DNA of 64,000 nucleotides from Cycas panzhihuaensis (lineage: Eukaryota > Cycadophyta): the NCBI GenBank assembly GCA_023213395.1, contig CM041465.1, positions 120,039,741 through 120,103,740 of the forward strand, in the 5' to 3' direction. The notes beneath the pieces are model-generated. The model was given only the letters and a program-made list of their open reading frames with translations. It was not told where the DNA came from and did not search any database. Each line of letters opens with the position of its first letter. Within the stretch, counting starts at the first letter, position 1. A program made the translations under genes and the position numbers. Of the stretch, positions 1 to 10,231 are shown piece by piece.

Positions 1-588
1 GGCGCGTCACTTAACGTCATTGATATTTCAATTGCTAAACAACTTAACCTATATATTGTCCCAAAAACTAGCTTCACATGTTTTCTACCAGGGTATCAGA
101 AACTCCATTGTGCAGGTGTTATTAAAAACCTCCAAGTCTAAATTGGCTCATACCTTTTGGTGTCAGGCTTCTACGCCTTGTCAATAGGAGGATCTGATGC
201 CATCCTAGGGATTCAATGGTTGCAAACACTAGGGACCTATAGCACGAACAACTCGCCTACAAATCCATTCATTGCCTTCAAAGACCACATGGGGCGAAAC
301 CACAAAATTTACATAATACAATCCCCCCCTAACCAAGTGGTCTCTCCTGGACGTATGAAACGCCATCTTCAATCTCACCTAGGGTATATAGTCTGCCTCA
401 ATAATATTCAAATCGAACCACAAATTCATCCCTACATCCAGGATGTCATTATCCAATATGAACAAGTATTCGCCCCTCTGCCTGCCACCACCCCTCCCGA
501 CCGCGGTTTCTTTCATACAATTGACCTCCAATCTAACCATGACCCCATCGACCTCGACCTTACAGTAACTCATACTTCCAAAGAATGA
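1..588 (+). pseudogene. Retrotransposon aspartic protease and linker to RT (decayed)
   Basis: The first codons read GASLNVIDI, the part just after the catalytic Asp of the D-S-G-A/S box, so the active site lies on the window edge. A second protease landmark, DAILGIQWLQTLG, is at about 196-231 and is typical of plant chromovirus proteases. A TAA at 139-141 interrupts the frame. The remaining frame runs through a linker that ends near FHTIDLQ, upstream of RT. The protease would cut the Gag-Pol polyprotein inside the particle. The coding frame passes to another frame near 580, so this copy cannot make a continuous polyprotein. Confidence 0.8.
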
Positions 589-1370
589 AATCGAAACTCA
601 CAAATGAGCTCCTCGACATGGGCATAATCCAACCTAGTAAAAGCCCTTATGCAGCCCCAATTGTCTTAGTTCGGAAGAAGGATGGCTCCTTTCGCCTTTG
701 TGTTGACTATAGGGAATTAAATAAGATTACCATTAAAAATAAGTTTCCCACCCCTTGCATAGATGACATGCTAGATGAAATCCATGGCGCAACCATCTTT
801 TCTAAGTTAGACCTCCAATCTAGTTACTACTAAATCCCAATTGCCCCACAAAATTGTCATAAGACAGCATTTCGCACACATCATGGCCATTTTGAGTTTC
901 GAGCAATGCTCTTTGGCCTTTGCAATGCCCCGACAACCTTCCAAGCTCTCATGAATAAAATCTTTGGGCCCTACCTTTGAAAGTTTGTCATAGTTTTCTT
1001 TGATGACATTCTTGTTTATAGTGCCTGCCTAGATCTCCATATCCAACACTTAGAAATTGTTCTTCAAATATTGCAGAACCACCAACTCTATGCAAAACTG
1101 TCTAAGTGTGAGTTCGGACAATCAGAACTCAAATATTTGGGTCATATCATATCATTAGAAGGGATATGTGTAGACCCCGACAAAATATCGGTCATCACAA
1201 CGTGGCCAACACCTACCACTCTTACCCAAATACGAGCACTTCTTGGGCTCACAGGGTTTTGTCGACGCTTTGTGCGTAACTATGTTGCTCTTGCCACCCC
1301 ATTAACTAACCTCCTTCGTAAAGAGGCTTTCCAATGGTCTCCCAAAGCAGAGGTTGCCTTTTCCCACCTC
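585..1370 (+). pseudogene. Ty3/gypsy reverse transcriptase (decayed)
   Basis: RT copies the element RNA into DNA in the virus-like particle. Visible motifs in order are [19 protein letters not shown] (palm start, about 654-710), [11 protein letters not shown], the catalytic FFDDILVYS with the two Asp codons at 1002-1007, and KYLGHIIS (about 1131-1154). In-frame stops at 831-833 and 978-980 sit where relatives carry Gln and Arg, consistent with C-to-T changes. The first ATG at 585 is not a real start, because RT is a domain of a polyprotein and its frame simply becomes open there. Confidence 0.9.
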
Positions 1371-1800
1371 AAGGTTGTAATGACCACCACTCCGGTCCTC
1401 ATCACTCCTGATTTTCACCAACCCTTCCAACTTGAATGCGATGCTTCAGGGTTTGGTTTAGGCACAGTCCTAATGCAAGACTCTCATCCCATTGTATTTG
1501 AAAGCCGAAAATTAAAAGATCACAAGCTTCATCTCTCTACATATCAGAAAGAAATGAAGGCTATTCTCCATGCTATTGATAAATTGCGGCAATATCTCTT
1601 AGGCTCTAAGTTCACTATTCTTACGGATCATCGTAGCCTCCATAATTTATTGACTCAGCCGGTCTTGTCGAAAGATCAAGCTAAGTGGGTTCATCGATTA
1701 CAAGTCTTTGACTTCTCAATAGCATATAAAAAAGGTAAAGACAATATAGTGGCAAATGCTCTTTCACGTCTCCATCCTAACGACAATGTTCCTAACCCAA
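1371..1800 (+). pseudogene. Ty3/gypsy RNase H domain
   Basis: RNase H removes the RNA strand of the RNA-DNA hybrid. The first catalytic Asp is in LECDASGFGLGTVLMQ (about 1431-1478). ESRKL and YQKEMKAILHAIDKLRQYL follow, then the terminal Asp box LTDHRSL, and the connection KKGKDNIVANALSR near 1729-1770. The domain is open throughout, in the same frame as RT, and joins directly to the integrase zinc domain. Confidence 0.9.
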
Positions 1801-1919
1801 GCCTCCATGCCATCAGCAACCCCCAACCCCTTTGGCTTGACGAACTATGTGTTGACAATCAAGCCCAGCCAGACTATCCTAATTGGAGGGAAAAAATTCT
1901 CAGCCATAAAGGTTGGTCA

Positions 1920-2765
1920 ACCTTCAACAATCACCTCCTCTACCACAATCGTATCTTTGTCCATCCCTCCTCCTCATTCATCCCTAAAATCCTAACAGAA
2001 TACCACTCGTCCCCCCTTGGCGGCCACTCCAGCTTCGATAAGACTTATCAACGGATTCACGCAGATTTCTTTTAGCCCCACATGAAGACCACCATATTCA
2101 CCTTCGTATCAGAATGTGACACCTGTCAACGAAATAAAGTAGAGACCAAACCTCTCCATGGCCTTCTCCAACCATTAAATATTCCGCAAGGCAAGTGGCA
2201 AGATATTGCCATGGACTTCATCACGGACCTACCTCCATCTGCCGGGTTTGACTCCATTTGGGTAATCATTGATCGATTAACCAAGTACTCACACTTTCTC
2301 CCAGTGCACACCTCATATTCATCCTCCCGTCTCGCTGACTTATATGTCCAATTCATATTTCGCCTCCATGGTTTTCCATCATCTATCATTTGTGACTGAG
2401 ACCCTAAGTTTACTAGCTCCTTTTGGCAAGAACTCTTTAAGGTTGTTGGAACCTCATTTAACATGAGCTCTACCTACCACCCACAAACAGATGGCCAATC
2501 CGAGGTTCTAAACAAAACTTTAGAAACTTATCTACGTTGCTTCGCTTCAGAACACCAAGCTAAGTGGACCTCATGGCTTGCCCTGGCCGAGTATTGGTAT
2601 AGCTCCTCCCATCATTCTGCCATTGGTATGTCCCCCTTTCTGGCTCTTTATGGCTACCACCCACCTTCTCACCATACCCTAGCCACAAATTTTAGAGCGA
2701 CACGTGCAACAAAAGCTTCAAGAAATGGATCAAATCTTGCATGCCCTTCGACAAAATCTAGCTAG
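1920..2765 (+). pseudogene. Ty3/gypsy integrase (decayed)
   Basis: Integrase inserts the cDNA into the host chromosome. The zinc-binding H-H-C-C region spans about 1998-2140 and ends in CDTCQRNK. The catalytic core shows the first Asp in DIAMDFITDLPP (about 2196-2230), the second in the block before DPKFTSSFW (about 2394), and the Glu region QTDGQSEVLNK (about 2487-2520). Stops at 2073-2075 (expected Trp position) and 2397-2399 (expected Arg position) break it. The frame ends at 2765, and the C-terminal part continues in another frame. Confidence 0.88.
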
Positions 2766-3276
2766 TGCTCGAAATCGAATGAAGCAACTGGCAGAATGCC
2801 ACTAATCTGATCGATCCTTTGATATTGGAAATCTAGTATACCTTCGCCTCCAACCTTATAAACAACAATCACTCAAGTCCCATCAAGGGCATAAACTAAG
2901 CCCCCGCTGCTATGGCCCTTATAAGATCCTGCACAAAATTGGTGAAGTTGCTTATGCCCTTGAACTCCCCACAAACACTAATATTCATAATGTCTTCCAC
3001 ATGTCCTGCCTAAAAAAATACCTTGGAGCTAAAGTTACACCCCACACAACCCTTCCCATTCTCTTTGAAGAACAAACTCTTATAGTTCCTCCTGATAAAA
3101 TCCTTGCCAGTCGCCAGCGCCGCCTCCGGAATCGCACTATTTCTAAACACTTGGTACAATGGGTCAGCTGCGATGCTGATGAAGCTACTTGGGAGTCAGA
3201 AGAGTTCATCCAGAAACATCCTCATCTCCAACGCTGCGAGGACTCAGCGTCTCAGAGGGGGGGACCTGTAACATAA
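2696..3276 (+). pseudogene. Integrase C-terminal region and chromodomain
   Basis: Reading frame 1 carries the integrase tail (YGPYKILHKIGEVAYALELP at about 2908-2967) and then VFHMSCLKKYLG. A chromodomain follows: ILASRQRRLRNRTISKHLVQW and ATWESEEFIQKHPHL (about 3097-3231). Chromodomains of such elements bind histone marks and steer integration to heterochromatin. One in-frame stop lies near 2800. The frame ends only a few codons into the LTR, the usual arrangement in chromoviruses. Confidence 0.88.
3254..3266 (+). promoter_or_regulatory. Polypurine tract
   Basis: The purine run AGAGGGGGGGA followed by CC lies directly before TGTAACATAACC, the start of the 3' LTR. It primes plus-strand DNA synthesis. 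Position and composition are as expected. Confidence 0.8.
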
Positions 3277-3640
3277 CCCCACCTTTCCTTAGCAAGAGGG
3301 AACCACCAACAAATAAGGATTAAGGGGTTTAGTAAGCTATGTGTATGGATCGTTAAGTCGTCCAATAAGATGTAAGGCCGCTACGGCCACCAATAGAGTT
3401 ATGTGTATGGACCGCTAAGTCGTCCAATAAGACGTAAGGCCACTAGGGCCACCAATAGAATCATTAAGGATGAAGACCCTTACTTGTGTATTTAAAGGGT
3501 TAAACCACTCGTAATGTATTGAGTATGATATCTTGAAAGGAGAAAGTACTTCGGTACTCATTTTGGTGATTCATTTTCTGTGATCTGCTTGCGGATTCGT
3601 GTTATTTAACTTCATTTTTGCTAATAATCACTTCTACGAG
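3267..3640 (+). repeat. 3' LTR of the chromovirus, right end approximate
   Basis: The LTR starts TGTAACATAACC immediately after the polypurine tract. A TATA-like TATTTAAA lies at 3489-3496, so U3 would be about 220 bp. U3 contains two copies of a 62-bp unit. The end is uncertain: the CA dinucleotide near 3630 is one option, and no partner LTR or target duplication is visible to decide. Confidence 0.65.
3340..3463 (+). repeat. Tandem duplication of 62 bp in LTR U3
   Basis: Units at 3340-3401 and 3402-3463 both start TGTGTATGGA and contain AAGTCGTCCAATAAGA followed by GTAAGGCC. A few substitutions separate them. Duplicated U3 blocks in LTRs often act as enhancers, but here that is inference. 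Confidence 0.85.
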
Positions 3641-5477
3641 CCCAAATTTCTGAGAAGGAACGGACCATAGTCCCTATGACTACTACTTTTATAGGTAGTC
3701 ACTTTGATTACATGGTTTAATTAGCTTCTTCATTAGCATTGCTCTGGGAACATGTCATCCTACGTGGCATGTCAAGTGTGCTAAAAATATGCAAGAGTAA
3801 CTAGAAAGGGTGTTCCACCTCTTATTACATGGGACTATAAGGTAACTTTCTTTGACATTTAATAATCGAAAATACAATAATAGGTAATATGGTCTCAAAT
3901 TTTCCATTATGGGCTCCAAATCATGCCTCAATGGGCTACAATCATGCCATTATGGGCTTACAACATGCCACTATGTGCTTTATCATACCACTATGGACTT
4001 ACAAATCAATATCCTAATACATAAGAGGTCCTAGCAGCTAAATAAAACCGCAAGCATGGAGATTTCATTGATCTCTTAAAGGCTGCAAGGCCAACAATTT
4101 TTTAATAAAGCATAAATCATATATAGCAAAATTTTATAAAAGACATATACATGTATATCATTCTCATATAACTTAAGTGAGTCTTACACAAAAAAAATGA
4201 TTAGACTAAGATATTTGCATCTCGTAGTTTGTTGCTTGTAATTGATTATCACCTGTTATTGTTAAGAAATGACTCCCCCTTGATACCAAACTTTTCCCAC
4301 ATCTTTAGCTTTTAACATTTAACCAATATGTGTGATGCCTTGTTTAAGGTCTTACATACCAAATGAATAATAACATCATCATTGGTCATCTTGCAGAGTA
4401 CTAAAAATCACTAAACTTAGCCATTTTAGGCCTAATTTTTAAATGGACTTGTATGACATAATATTAAACTTCAGTCATCATGCAAAATGTTGGCATTAAA
4501 TGAATAAACATGGCCTCCAATACCTTACATAGTATCAATTTTAATATTTATTGAGTATCAATTTTAATATTTATTGAGTACAAAAAAAATTTGTCTCCAA
4601 TTTGGACTTCATTTTCACTTACAAAACATGCTCAAATGGTGTTAAGTAAGTAGTCATTTCGAAGAGGAGTGAAATACAATTCCAACACAACTGACAGAAT
4701 CAAAATTGGAGCCCATATGAGATCGATATGATAAAAATAACGCAAACAAGCTCTAAAGAAATAAAAATACCTTTGAAAGGTGCTTAACTCCTTTAACATA
4801 GGGCCCCTAGTCATGCTATCATCTCCATGTGACTGATGGCTAGTAGATGAGGGGCTATCAGATCTCAAACTACATTCAAATTTAATTGAAAATTTTAACA
4901 AATATTTTAATTTTTTTAAACACGATAGATTTTAATTTATTCTTAATCTTTTAAAATGCTAAAAAATAAAAATCAAAACCCTAAGTGAATTTGCCATTTT
5001 TGTCTTTTATGTTACACAGGTCAGTAATGACAGCATTGTAGGTTGTAGTTACTAACTAGGGCGATGGTGCCAAATAAAGGCCTCATGAGAGCAAGCACAT
5101 ATTAACCTGTCATTTATTCATTCTTTAACCCTGAGTTGAATCCTATTATATATTGACAGGTTTTGGTCCCATTTATTTGAGCCTGATGATGATGGAGTCC
5201 TCATCGACTCCCTTGGATTCCATGGTGAGGCCTCTTTGGATGCATTTGGCAGATGAGCTCATGCTCATCCTGTTCAATCCAAAGCTTGTTTTCATGTTAA
5301 GAAAGGCTTTAGAACAAATCTCGCCTAAAGACTCTACAAAATCTATTTTAAATCCTCAATAGTGCATACCAGACAGTTCAAAGAGTTTAATCAAAACAAA
5401 AGCCAAATAGGTTTGGATATTTATTTTGGCTTACATAAGCTTTTCAGGGCTCTATCACTCTCTAAAGTACGAAGGAA
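3641..5477. other. No recognisable gene
   Basis: AT-rich DNA with many stops in all frames. It holds the 21-bp repeat array and a 23-bp direct duplication (4533-4555 and 4556-4578, TATCAATTTTAATATTTATT core). Open frames at 4632-4901 (-) and 5153-5362 (+) show no motif I recognise. The second lies just upstream of the CRLK1 relic and could be its 5' flank. Confidence 0.5.
3908..4008. repeat. Degenerate short tandem repeat, about 21-bp unit
   Basis: About five imperfect units of the type TGGGCTTACAATCATGCCAT follow one another. The copies differ by small changes and 1-2 bp length shifts. No coding frame or known element explains them. Confidence 0.6.
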
Positions 5478-5940
5478 ATGGGGGATGACTATGCGGGCAT
5501 GATCATAGGAATTTCCATAGGTGTGATCATTGGGGTTGTATTGGCTACATGTGCCCTACTCTGCATTAGGTTCCAAAGGAAACATGCACAACTGTAACAT
5601 AGCAATAAGATCATAGGGGTGTGCCAATCCCCATTTGTATTAATGGGATTGATTCAAGTATAATAATTTCAAATTCTATAGTTGGCCATGAGTCACCTCC
5701 AATAGTTAATCACAATGATTTTTCCTCATGGTGGGAAGGGCATGACAGGAACTTGGTAGCATCAATGTTTGGGATCCTAAGATACTCATACAAGGATTTA
5801 TAGAAAGCCACATGCAATTTTACAATATTAATAGGGCAAAGTACTTTTGGCTCATTTTATAAAGCTATATTGCCATTTGGTGAAATAATAGTTATGAAAA
5901 TGCTTCCTGCAAATTCCAAATAGGGGGAGAAAGGCAGTAT
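5478..5940 (+). pseudogene. CRLK1: CRLK1-like receptor kinase fragment (N-terminal part)
   Basis: The translated fragment matches the order of CRLK1-type calcium/calmodulin-regulated receptor-like kinases: a short N-terminus from ATG 5478, one transmembrane segment (about 5502-5565, rich in Ile, Val and Gly), a basic stop-transfer, a spacer with PIPICINGIDSS, then RYSYKDL, KATCNFT and LIGQSTFGSFYKA (glycine-rich loop). The ATP-binding Lys is in IIVMKMLP. Similarity ends after NSK-GEK near 5935, so catalytic loop and activation segment are absent. Breaks are a TAA after HAQL (about 5596), a frameshift near 5618, a TAG after YKDL (5801-5803) and a TAG after NSK (about 5920). CRLK1 acts at the plasma membrane in cold signalling. 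Identification is from remembered family motifs, so the orthologue could be CRLK2 or a close paralogue. Confidence 0.82.
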
Positions 5941-6641
5941 GGGATGACTAGACAAACTCCTATTCATTTAATAGAATGAGATAAATATTGTAGTTGCTAT
6001 TATATACCCATAAATAAGATCACCCCAAATACATAGATATATTCCAAACTTTTAATTAATACCATGGAACTAAATAAGTTATAACAAAGACATATTTCAT
6101 AGACTTTTTACTATTAACTAGGCATATGCATATTCAAAATGGAGAGATATCATAATTAACATAATGCAAATAAATGCTTATAATTGTAGGACAGAAAATA
6201 ACCAAATATATTGGCTAAAAATAGGAGATATATTGACATATAACTACAACCTTTTAAAAAGGAAAAAAATAACCCATATTTGAGCTCTTGGGATGACTAA
6301 TCTCATCGCTCATTATCCAATTAGTGGGCCTCCATTTTGCACGATCTCCTTACAACTCTAAATCTGCAAGGCTTTACTGCCATTCTCCAACATTAAAAAC
6401 TTTTATAGCTACATACATCCTCTAATTTATAGTCTTACATACTAATTTTAGTTCTCAATATTATAAAAAACATAACTTATTACTATATGCAAATCATTCA
6501 TACTATAATGGAAAAAATTGCTAAGAAAAAATGAATGAAGACATGATTTTTTGACAAGGAACCTAACTATGAAACTTCTTACTCTAAGAACAAATCCCAT
6601 GATTAAATGGATAGTCCCTCAAGGGATCAAAACCCATTTTA
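5941..6641. other. No recognisable gene
   Basis: AT-rich sequence without coding similarity. Its right part (about 6540-6641) would be the leader of the minus-strand copia element whose LTR lies at 6656-6981, but no gag is visible in it. Confidence 0.5.
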
Positions 6642-6653
6642 GCTCTAATACCA
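6642..6653 (-). promoter_or_regulatory. Primer-binding site, initiator tRNA-Met type
   Basis: On the minus strand this reads TGGTATTAGAGC, one base from the standard plant copia site TGGTATCAGAGC. It is separated by 2 bp from the LTR at 6656. It fixes the orientation: the element ran leftward. Confidence 0.85.
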
Positions 6654-6655
6654 AA

Positions 6656-6981
6656 TGTTAGATATGGTATTAGAGTGATTCCATATTTTGAAAGAAGAAA
6701 TGTGAGACACAAAGATGGGCAATGAAAATGAACTCTATTTATTGTATTATAATACAAAATATACATACATATATATGATACTCGTATGTGTGTAAGATCT
6801 CTCAAGATCAACAAAGGTGTGCTCTTGGTGGCTTGGTACACAAACCAAGATGCAACTTGTACGTATGTTAAGATGATTATAATATAATAATCAAAACAAT
6901 CTTGGGGGTTATAAGAGCATGAATGGGGGATCTAAGTAATGACTAATGAATTAAACATTAGTTCAAATATTAAACCCAACA
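6656..6981 (-). repeat. Ty1/copia 5' LTR, minus strand
   Basis: On the minus strand the LTR runs TGTTGGGTTTAAT to CATATCTAACA (326 bp), with TG/CA ends and the primer site abutting its 3' end. An AT-rich TATA region (TATTATAATACAATAAATAG on the minus strand) lies near 6725-6770. No second copy of this LTR was seen in the window, and the leftward internal region is not recognisable, so the rest of the element is deleted or too decayed. Confidence 0.82.
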
Positions 6982-7573
6982 CCCCCGAGCACCTTATTCC
7001 TAATCATGTGTAGAGCCTATGTGACCAATGGTTAAATGCTTAAGCGGCTAAAACCCTAAACCTATAGACACACACACACATGTGTGTGTGTGTATTCCTT
7101 AAAGTGGTACCTATGCATTTTCTTTAATATCTTGAGTTACAAGAGTTCATTTTCTAAATCATCTAAACCATTAGAATCCTAACTTAGACACAATCATTTT
7201 GGTATAAGATTTGATATATTTTGATGTTATTTTCATTGAAAAAATTTTGTCTAAAGTTAAACCTTTGTATTAGATCCCTACATGGTAACAAGACAATTTT
7301 TTTTTTATGCCTTCTACATCAATTTTCTACCTATTTTTTAACCTTAAGGCCACTAAAATTTGAATTCTAAAAGGGAATTATAAAGTATTTTTTAAATAAT
7401 TTATTGTAATTTGCATACTGAGTGTTATAAAGAATTAGGAGATAAGAGGAGGTCTTAAAATCAAGGATAGGGTTGTTTCTACTTTGTTGACAGATCTGTA
7501 TACCTGTGTGGCACATCTTGTATGTATTTGAAATGAATTTTTGAACTTGTTATAGTTTATTTTCATTTGCAAG
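6982..7573. other. No recognisable gene; contains AC/GT palindrome
   Basis: AT-rich sequence. The only clear structure is the dinucleotide palindrome at 7068-7093. The last part should be the leader of the copia gag relic that starts at 7574, but I see no convincing primer-binding site or 5' LTR here. Confidence 0.5.
7068..7093. repeat. Perfect 26-bp palindrome of AC then TG repeats
   Basis: Thirteen bases ACACACACACACA are followed directly by TGTGTGTGTGTGT, a perfect inverted repeat without spacer. It can extrude as a cruciform and is prone to slippage. It is a microsatellite with no gene link. Confidence 0.95.
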
Positions 7574-7990
7574 ATGACATCTTCTTCAAATTTTCTAGAT
7601 TTTTTAAATTTGGTAATTTTAACTAGGAAAATTTATTTAGAGTGGTTAAGAGGCATAAAATATTGTTTTATTTCAAATAACCTGTATTATATTGTTTCTC
7701 AAGGATATAAAGTTTCAATACCTATTTATCCAACTATTTAGTTAACACTTGATCAAAAAAAAGAAAAGAGAGAACTTGAAATAAAAATTTGTCATGCACT
7801 TTGTAAGATCTATCCTACTTTGAATAATGATGTATTCGTGTATGTGTACCATGTTACTATTACCAAGGAAACATGAGATATTTTGAAATACATATTTGAT
7901 TCAAGTTTGAGGGAGAGTTTTGAGTTTTTAAGCATATTTTAGGAAAGTTTAAGTAAATTTTCAAACACAAAATTCTCAAATAAAATTTTT
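7574..7990 (+). pseudogene. Ty1/copia gag N-terminal region (decayed)
   Basis: From ATG 7574 the frame starts MTSSSNF, then LTRKIYLEWLRGIKYC and SNNLYYIVSQGYK. This is the N-terminal gag pattern of many plant copia elements, in which a conserved W sits in an N-Y-x-x-W-like block. Further on, HALCKIYPTLNNDVFVYVYH and the block TKET-stop-DILKYIFDSS match the later gag helices, where the stop replaces Trp. Stops near 7741 and 7875 break it. Gag would form the particle shell. No zinc knuckle is seen. The sequence continues into AT-rich decayed coding DNA and ends at an LTR on the right. Confidence 0.65.
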
Positions 7991-8920
7991 AAAAACTTAA
8001 GGTAATACTATAAGTGATCAAGATATAGGCAATCAAGATTCTCAAGCAAATATAAAAGTTCATATTAAAAAAGAATATGAAGAACATGTTGAAAAGGTAT
8101 ATCAAGAACATGTTGGGAAGGTATAACAAGAAAACATGGTTTACAAATCTACTACTAAATGTGAAAAGACTTCTGTTGAATGCATTGCTAAATTTGATGA
8201 AACTACTATTGATGAGACTACTATTATTGAGTATGATAAACCAATTCTTGGGTATGAAGAATCTACTAATAAATGTGATCAAGAAATTTAAGATGCTAAA
8301 GTTTCATTCCTCACTTCTACAAATGTTCGTATTATTTTAAAGGATATTGTATTTAAGGTTAAATATGAATAAAATTTACTTTTATCTATTGATGTTACTG
8401 ATAATTCAAATTCAAGTGATATTTCTATTTCAAATACTAATTCAAGTTTGAGTACATAAGTCTCAAAAGATGAATGGTATAATGATTATGGTTGTTCGAA
8501 TGATGAGAAAAATTTACAAGTTGATGAAGCTAAACAAATCATGATTAAGCCTAATCAAGGTAATATTCTTGATATGAATTTTGACAAGGAAATGACAAGA
8601 TCTCAAGTGATATAGAATGATGAAGTTGAAACAAAAATTTATGAAACAATTTATCTAAAAGAGATACTATAAGTTCTACATTAAAATTAAAATGAACTTA
8701 TAATAATTCGATATGATAATCATAATAATATATAGATGAAGAAGAATCATATTTAACAAAGTAGAATGAAGCATATAGAGATCAAAAGTTATCACTACAT
8801 TTGAGAGTCGATACAATATAAACAAGTTGAAGATCAAGTTGTAGATATCAATTTTAAGATATTTTTGAAGATCAAGCATTGCAAATTCAAAGCAACATAT
8901 ATTCATAAATGTGTATTATA
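7991..8920 (+). pseudogene. Decayed copia internal region, function unknown
   Basis: The plus strand keeps a coding flavour: runs such as KSTTKCEKTSVECIAKFDE and KDEWYNDYGCSNDEKNLQ are separated by scattered stops. It is rich in Asp, Glu, Asn, Ser and Lys. No RT, integrase or protease motif is visible, so the element appears to have no pol or to have lost it. The region runs up to the purine run ATAGGGGAG that precedes the LTR at 8927. I cannot assign it to a family domain. Confidence 0.4.
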
Positions 8921-8926
8921 GGGGAG

Positions 8927-9402
8927 TGTTAAAATAACTTAGTTCATGCTTCACAAGGTAAAGTTATAATGTATATTTGTGCAATTAATCTTATTATGAT
9001 ATAGGTATTTTTATGGTGGGTCCCACACATAGGCAAGTTGTGTATTATAAATTTATAAATATACATTCAATATATTATATTGTAATAATTATTCTTATGG
9101 TCTTAATCCAAGTTAAGGTATGTTTAGGGTACCATTGTGATCTTGATAGTTACTATTTTTTCATGTATGCATTATTATTTTCTATAAATTTTATTTTTCG
9201 ATATAAAGTGAGAGATTCTATAAATATATACTTAAACAATATAAAAGCTTGAGCATTCTTCCACCTATATATCATGCTTTATATTTGTGTATATTTTATC
9301 TCTTATGTATTTTATTGTTCTATCTTTTGCTTACCTCATCCACTGGATGTCCATGTTAGGTCCATTCACATAGTTTATTACTTCTTCATGCCATCTCCAA
9401 CA
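8927..9402 (+). repeat. Copia-type LTR flanked by both PPT and PBS
   Basis: Sequence from TGTTAAAATAACTTAG to CATCTCCAACA, 476 bp, with TG/CA ends. The left side has a purine run (ATAGGGGAG, 8918-8926) as for a 3' LTR. The right side has TATTGATACTAAGAGC (9403-9418), resembling a tRNA-Met primer site as for a 5' LTR. A TATA-like TATAAATATATA lies near 9219-9230. Having both signals means the LTR sits between two internal regions, as in tandem elements formed by LTR recombination. No partner LTR was found. Confidence 0.6.
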
Positions 9403-9418
9403 TATTGATACTAAGAGC
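9403..9418 (+). promoter_or_regulatory. Degenerate primer-binding site
   Basis: TTGATACTAAGAGC can be aligned with TGGTATCAGAGC with several changes and directly follows the CA end of the LTR. The ending AGAGC and the position support it. The protease relic starts only about 200 bp downstream, so gag is deleted. Confidence 0.45.
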
Positions 9419-9619
9419 TTCATTCTCTAATCTAATGGTCTAGGCCTAGTCCCATTTAAATAATAAAATAATAAAATATGTGATTAGGATCATATACATA
9501 TTTTTTTAGTAATGAGATATAAAATACATAATGTACAACTAGATTAGGTGGCAATGCAAATCTATATATAATAGAACTTATCAACTATAGGATTCTAAAT
9601 GTGATAGATCTTATCACAC

Positions 9620-10231
9620 TTCAGATGTTGATCAAACTTGGATCATCCGCTGGGGTCATCACGTCACATGACTAGAAGTGAAGAACTTCTTCATGACATC
9701 AAAGAAGGAAATGGTAAATCAGTAACTTTTGGTAACAATAAATTAGTGGAGATCTTTGGTATAGGCAAAGTTGCCTCATTTCATTCTTCTTCAAATCCTT
9801 CTTTAATATTTCCCAAGGGTGATGCCTACTACATTCCTTCCATGGAGAAGAACTTGCTATCTCTTAGCCAATTGGACAAGCAACAGATGAATATTTTATT
9901 TAAAAATGAAAAATGTGTCATAAGTGACAAGCGTGATCAGGTTGTAGCCATTGGTCATGAAGACCATGGTCTTTGTAAGTTGGATGCAAATAATATAACT
10001 TCTAATTCTGCTTACTCTATCACGCCATCATCAACAAAGATGCAACTTTCGCATCATCATCTAGGCCACTCGAGTCTAGACAATATCAAGTTGATGGTAA
10101 ATAAGAACATGGTGCATGGACTTCTAAAGCTGTATAGTTCAAAATGCCTTTGTGAAACTTGTAGAATGGGGACACAACATAGATTGCCTTTTCCTAAAGG
10201 CAAAGCTTGGCATGCATCATATCCTTTGTAG
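9620..10231 (+). pseudogene. Ty1/copia protease and GAG-pre-integrase fragment
   Basis: The 197-residue open frame from 9638 begins in the protease: GSSRHMTRSEELLHDIKE corresponds to the copia S-G-A-S-x-H-M-T box, but the upstream Asp codon is lost by a frame change near 9640. AYYIPSMEKNLLSLSQLDK is the second protease landmark. LSHHHLGHSSLDNIKLM with CETCRMGTQHRLPFPKGKA (about 10050-10206) is the GAG-pre-integrase zinc region (H-x-H, C-x-x-C). Similarity stops at 10231, before the catalytic integrase core. Gag is missing upstream and the rest of pol downstream, so this is an internal fragment of one element. Confidence 0.85.

Larger units (their letters stand above)
1..3640 (+). mobile_element. 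Chromodomain Ty3/gypsy retrotransposon, 5' part outside window
   Basis: Domains run protease, RT, RNase H, integrase, chromodomain, polypurine tract and 3' LTR, which is the order of plant chromoviruses. The window opens inside the protease, so gag and the 5' LTR are missing. The reading frame is broken by stops at 139-141, 831-833, 978-980, 2073-2075 and 2397-2399, and it changes frame near 580 and near 2690. The right LTR border is only approximate because no second LTR is available for comparison. Confidence 0.9.

Noticed and set aside
7991-8340. Lys/Leu-rich frames on both strands (7989-8282 -, 8077-8340 +) as small membrane proteins
   Set aside because: They follow from AT-rich composition; the third plus-strand frame has the better coding flavour.
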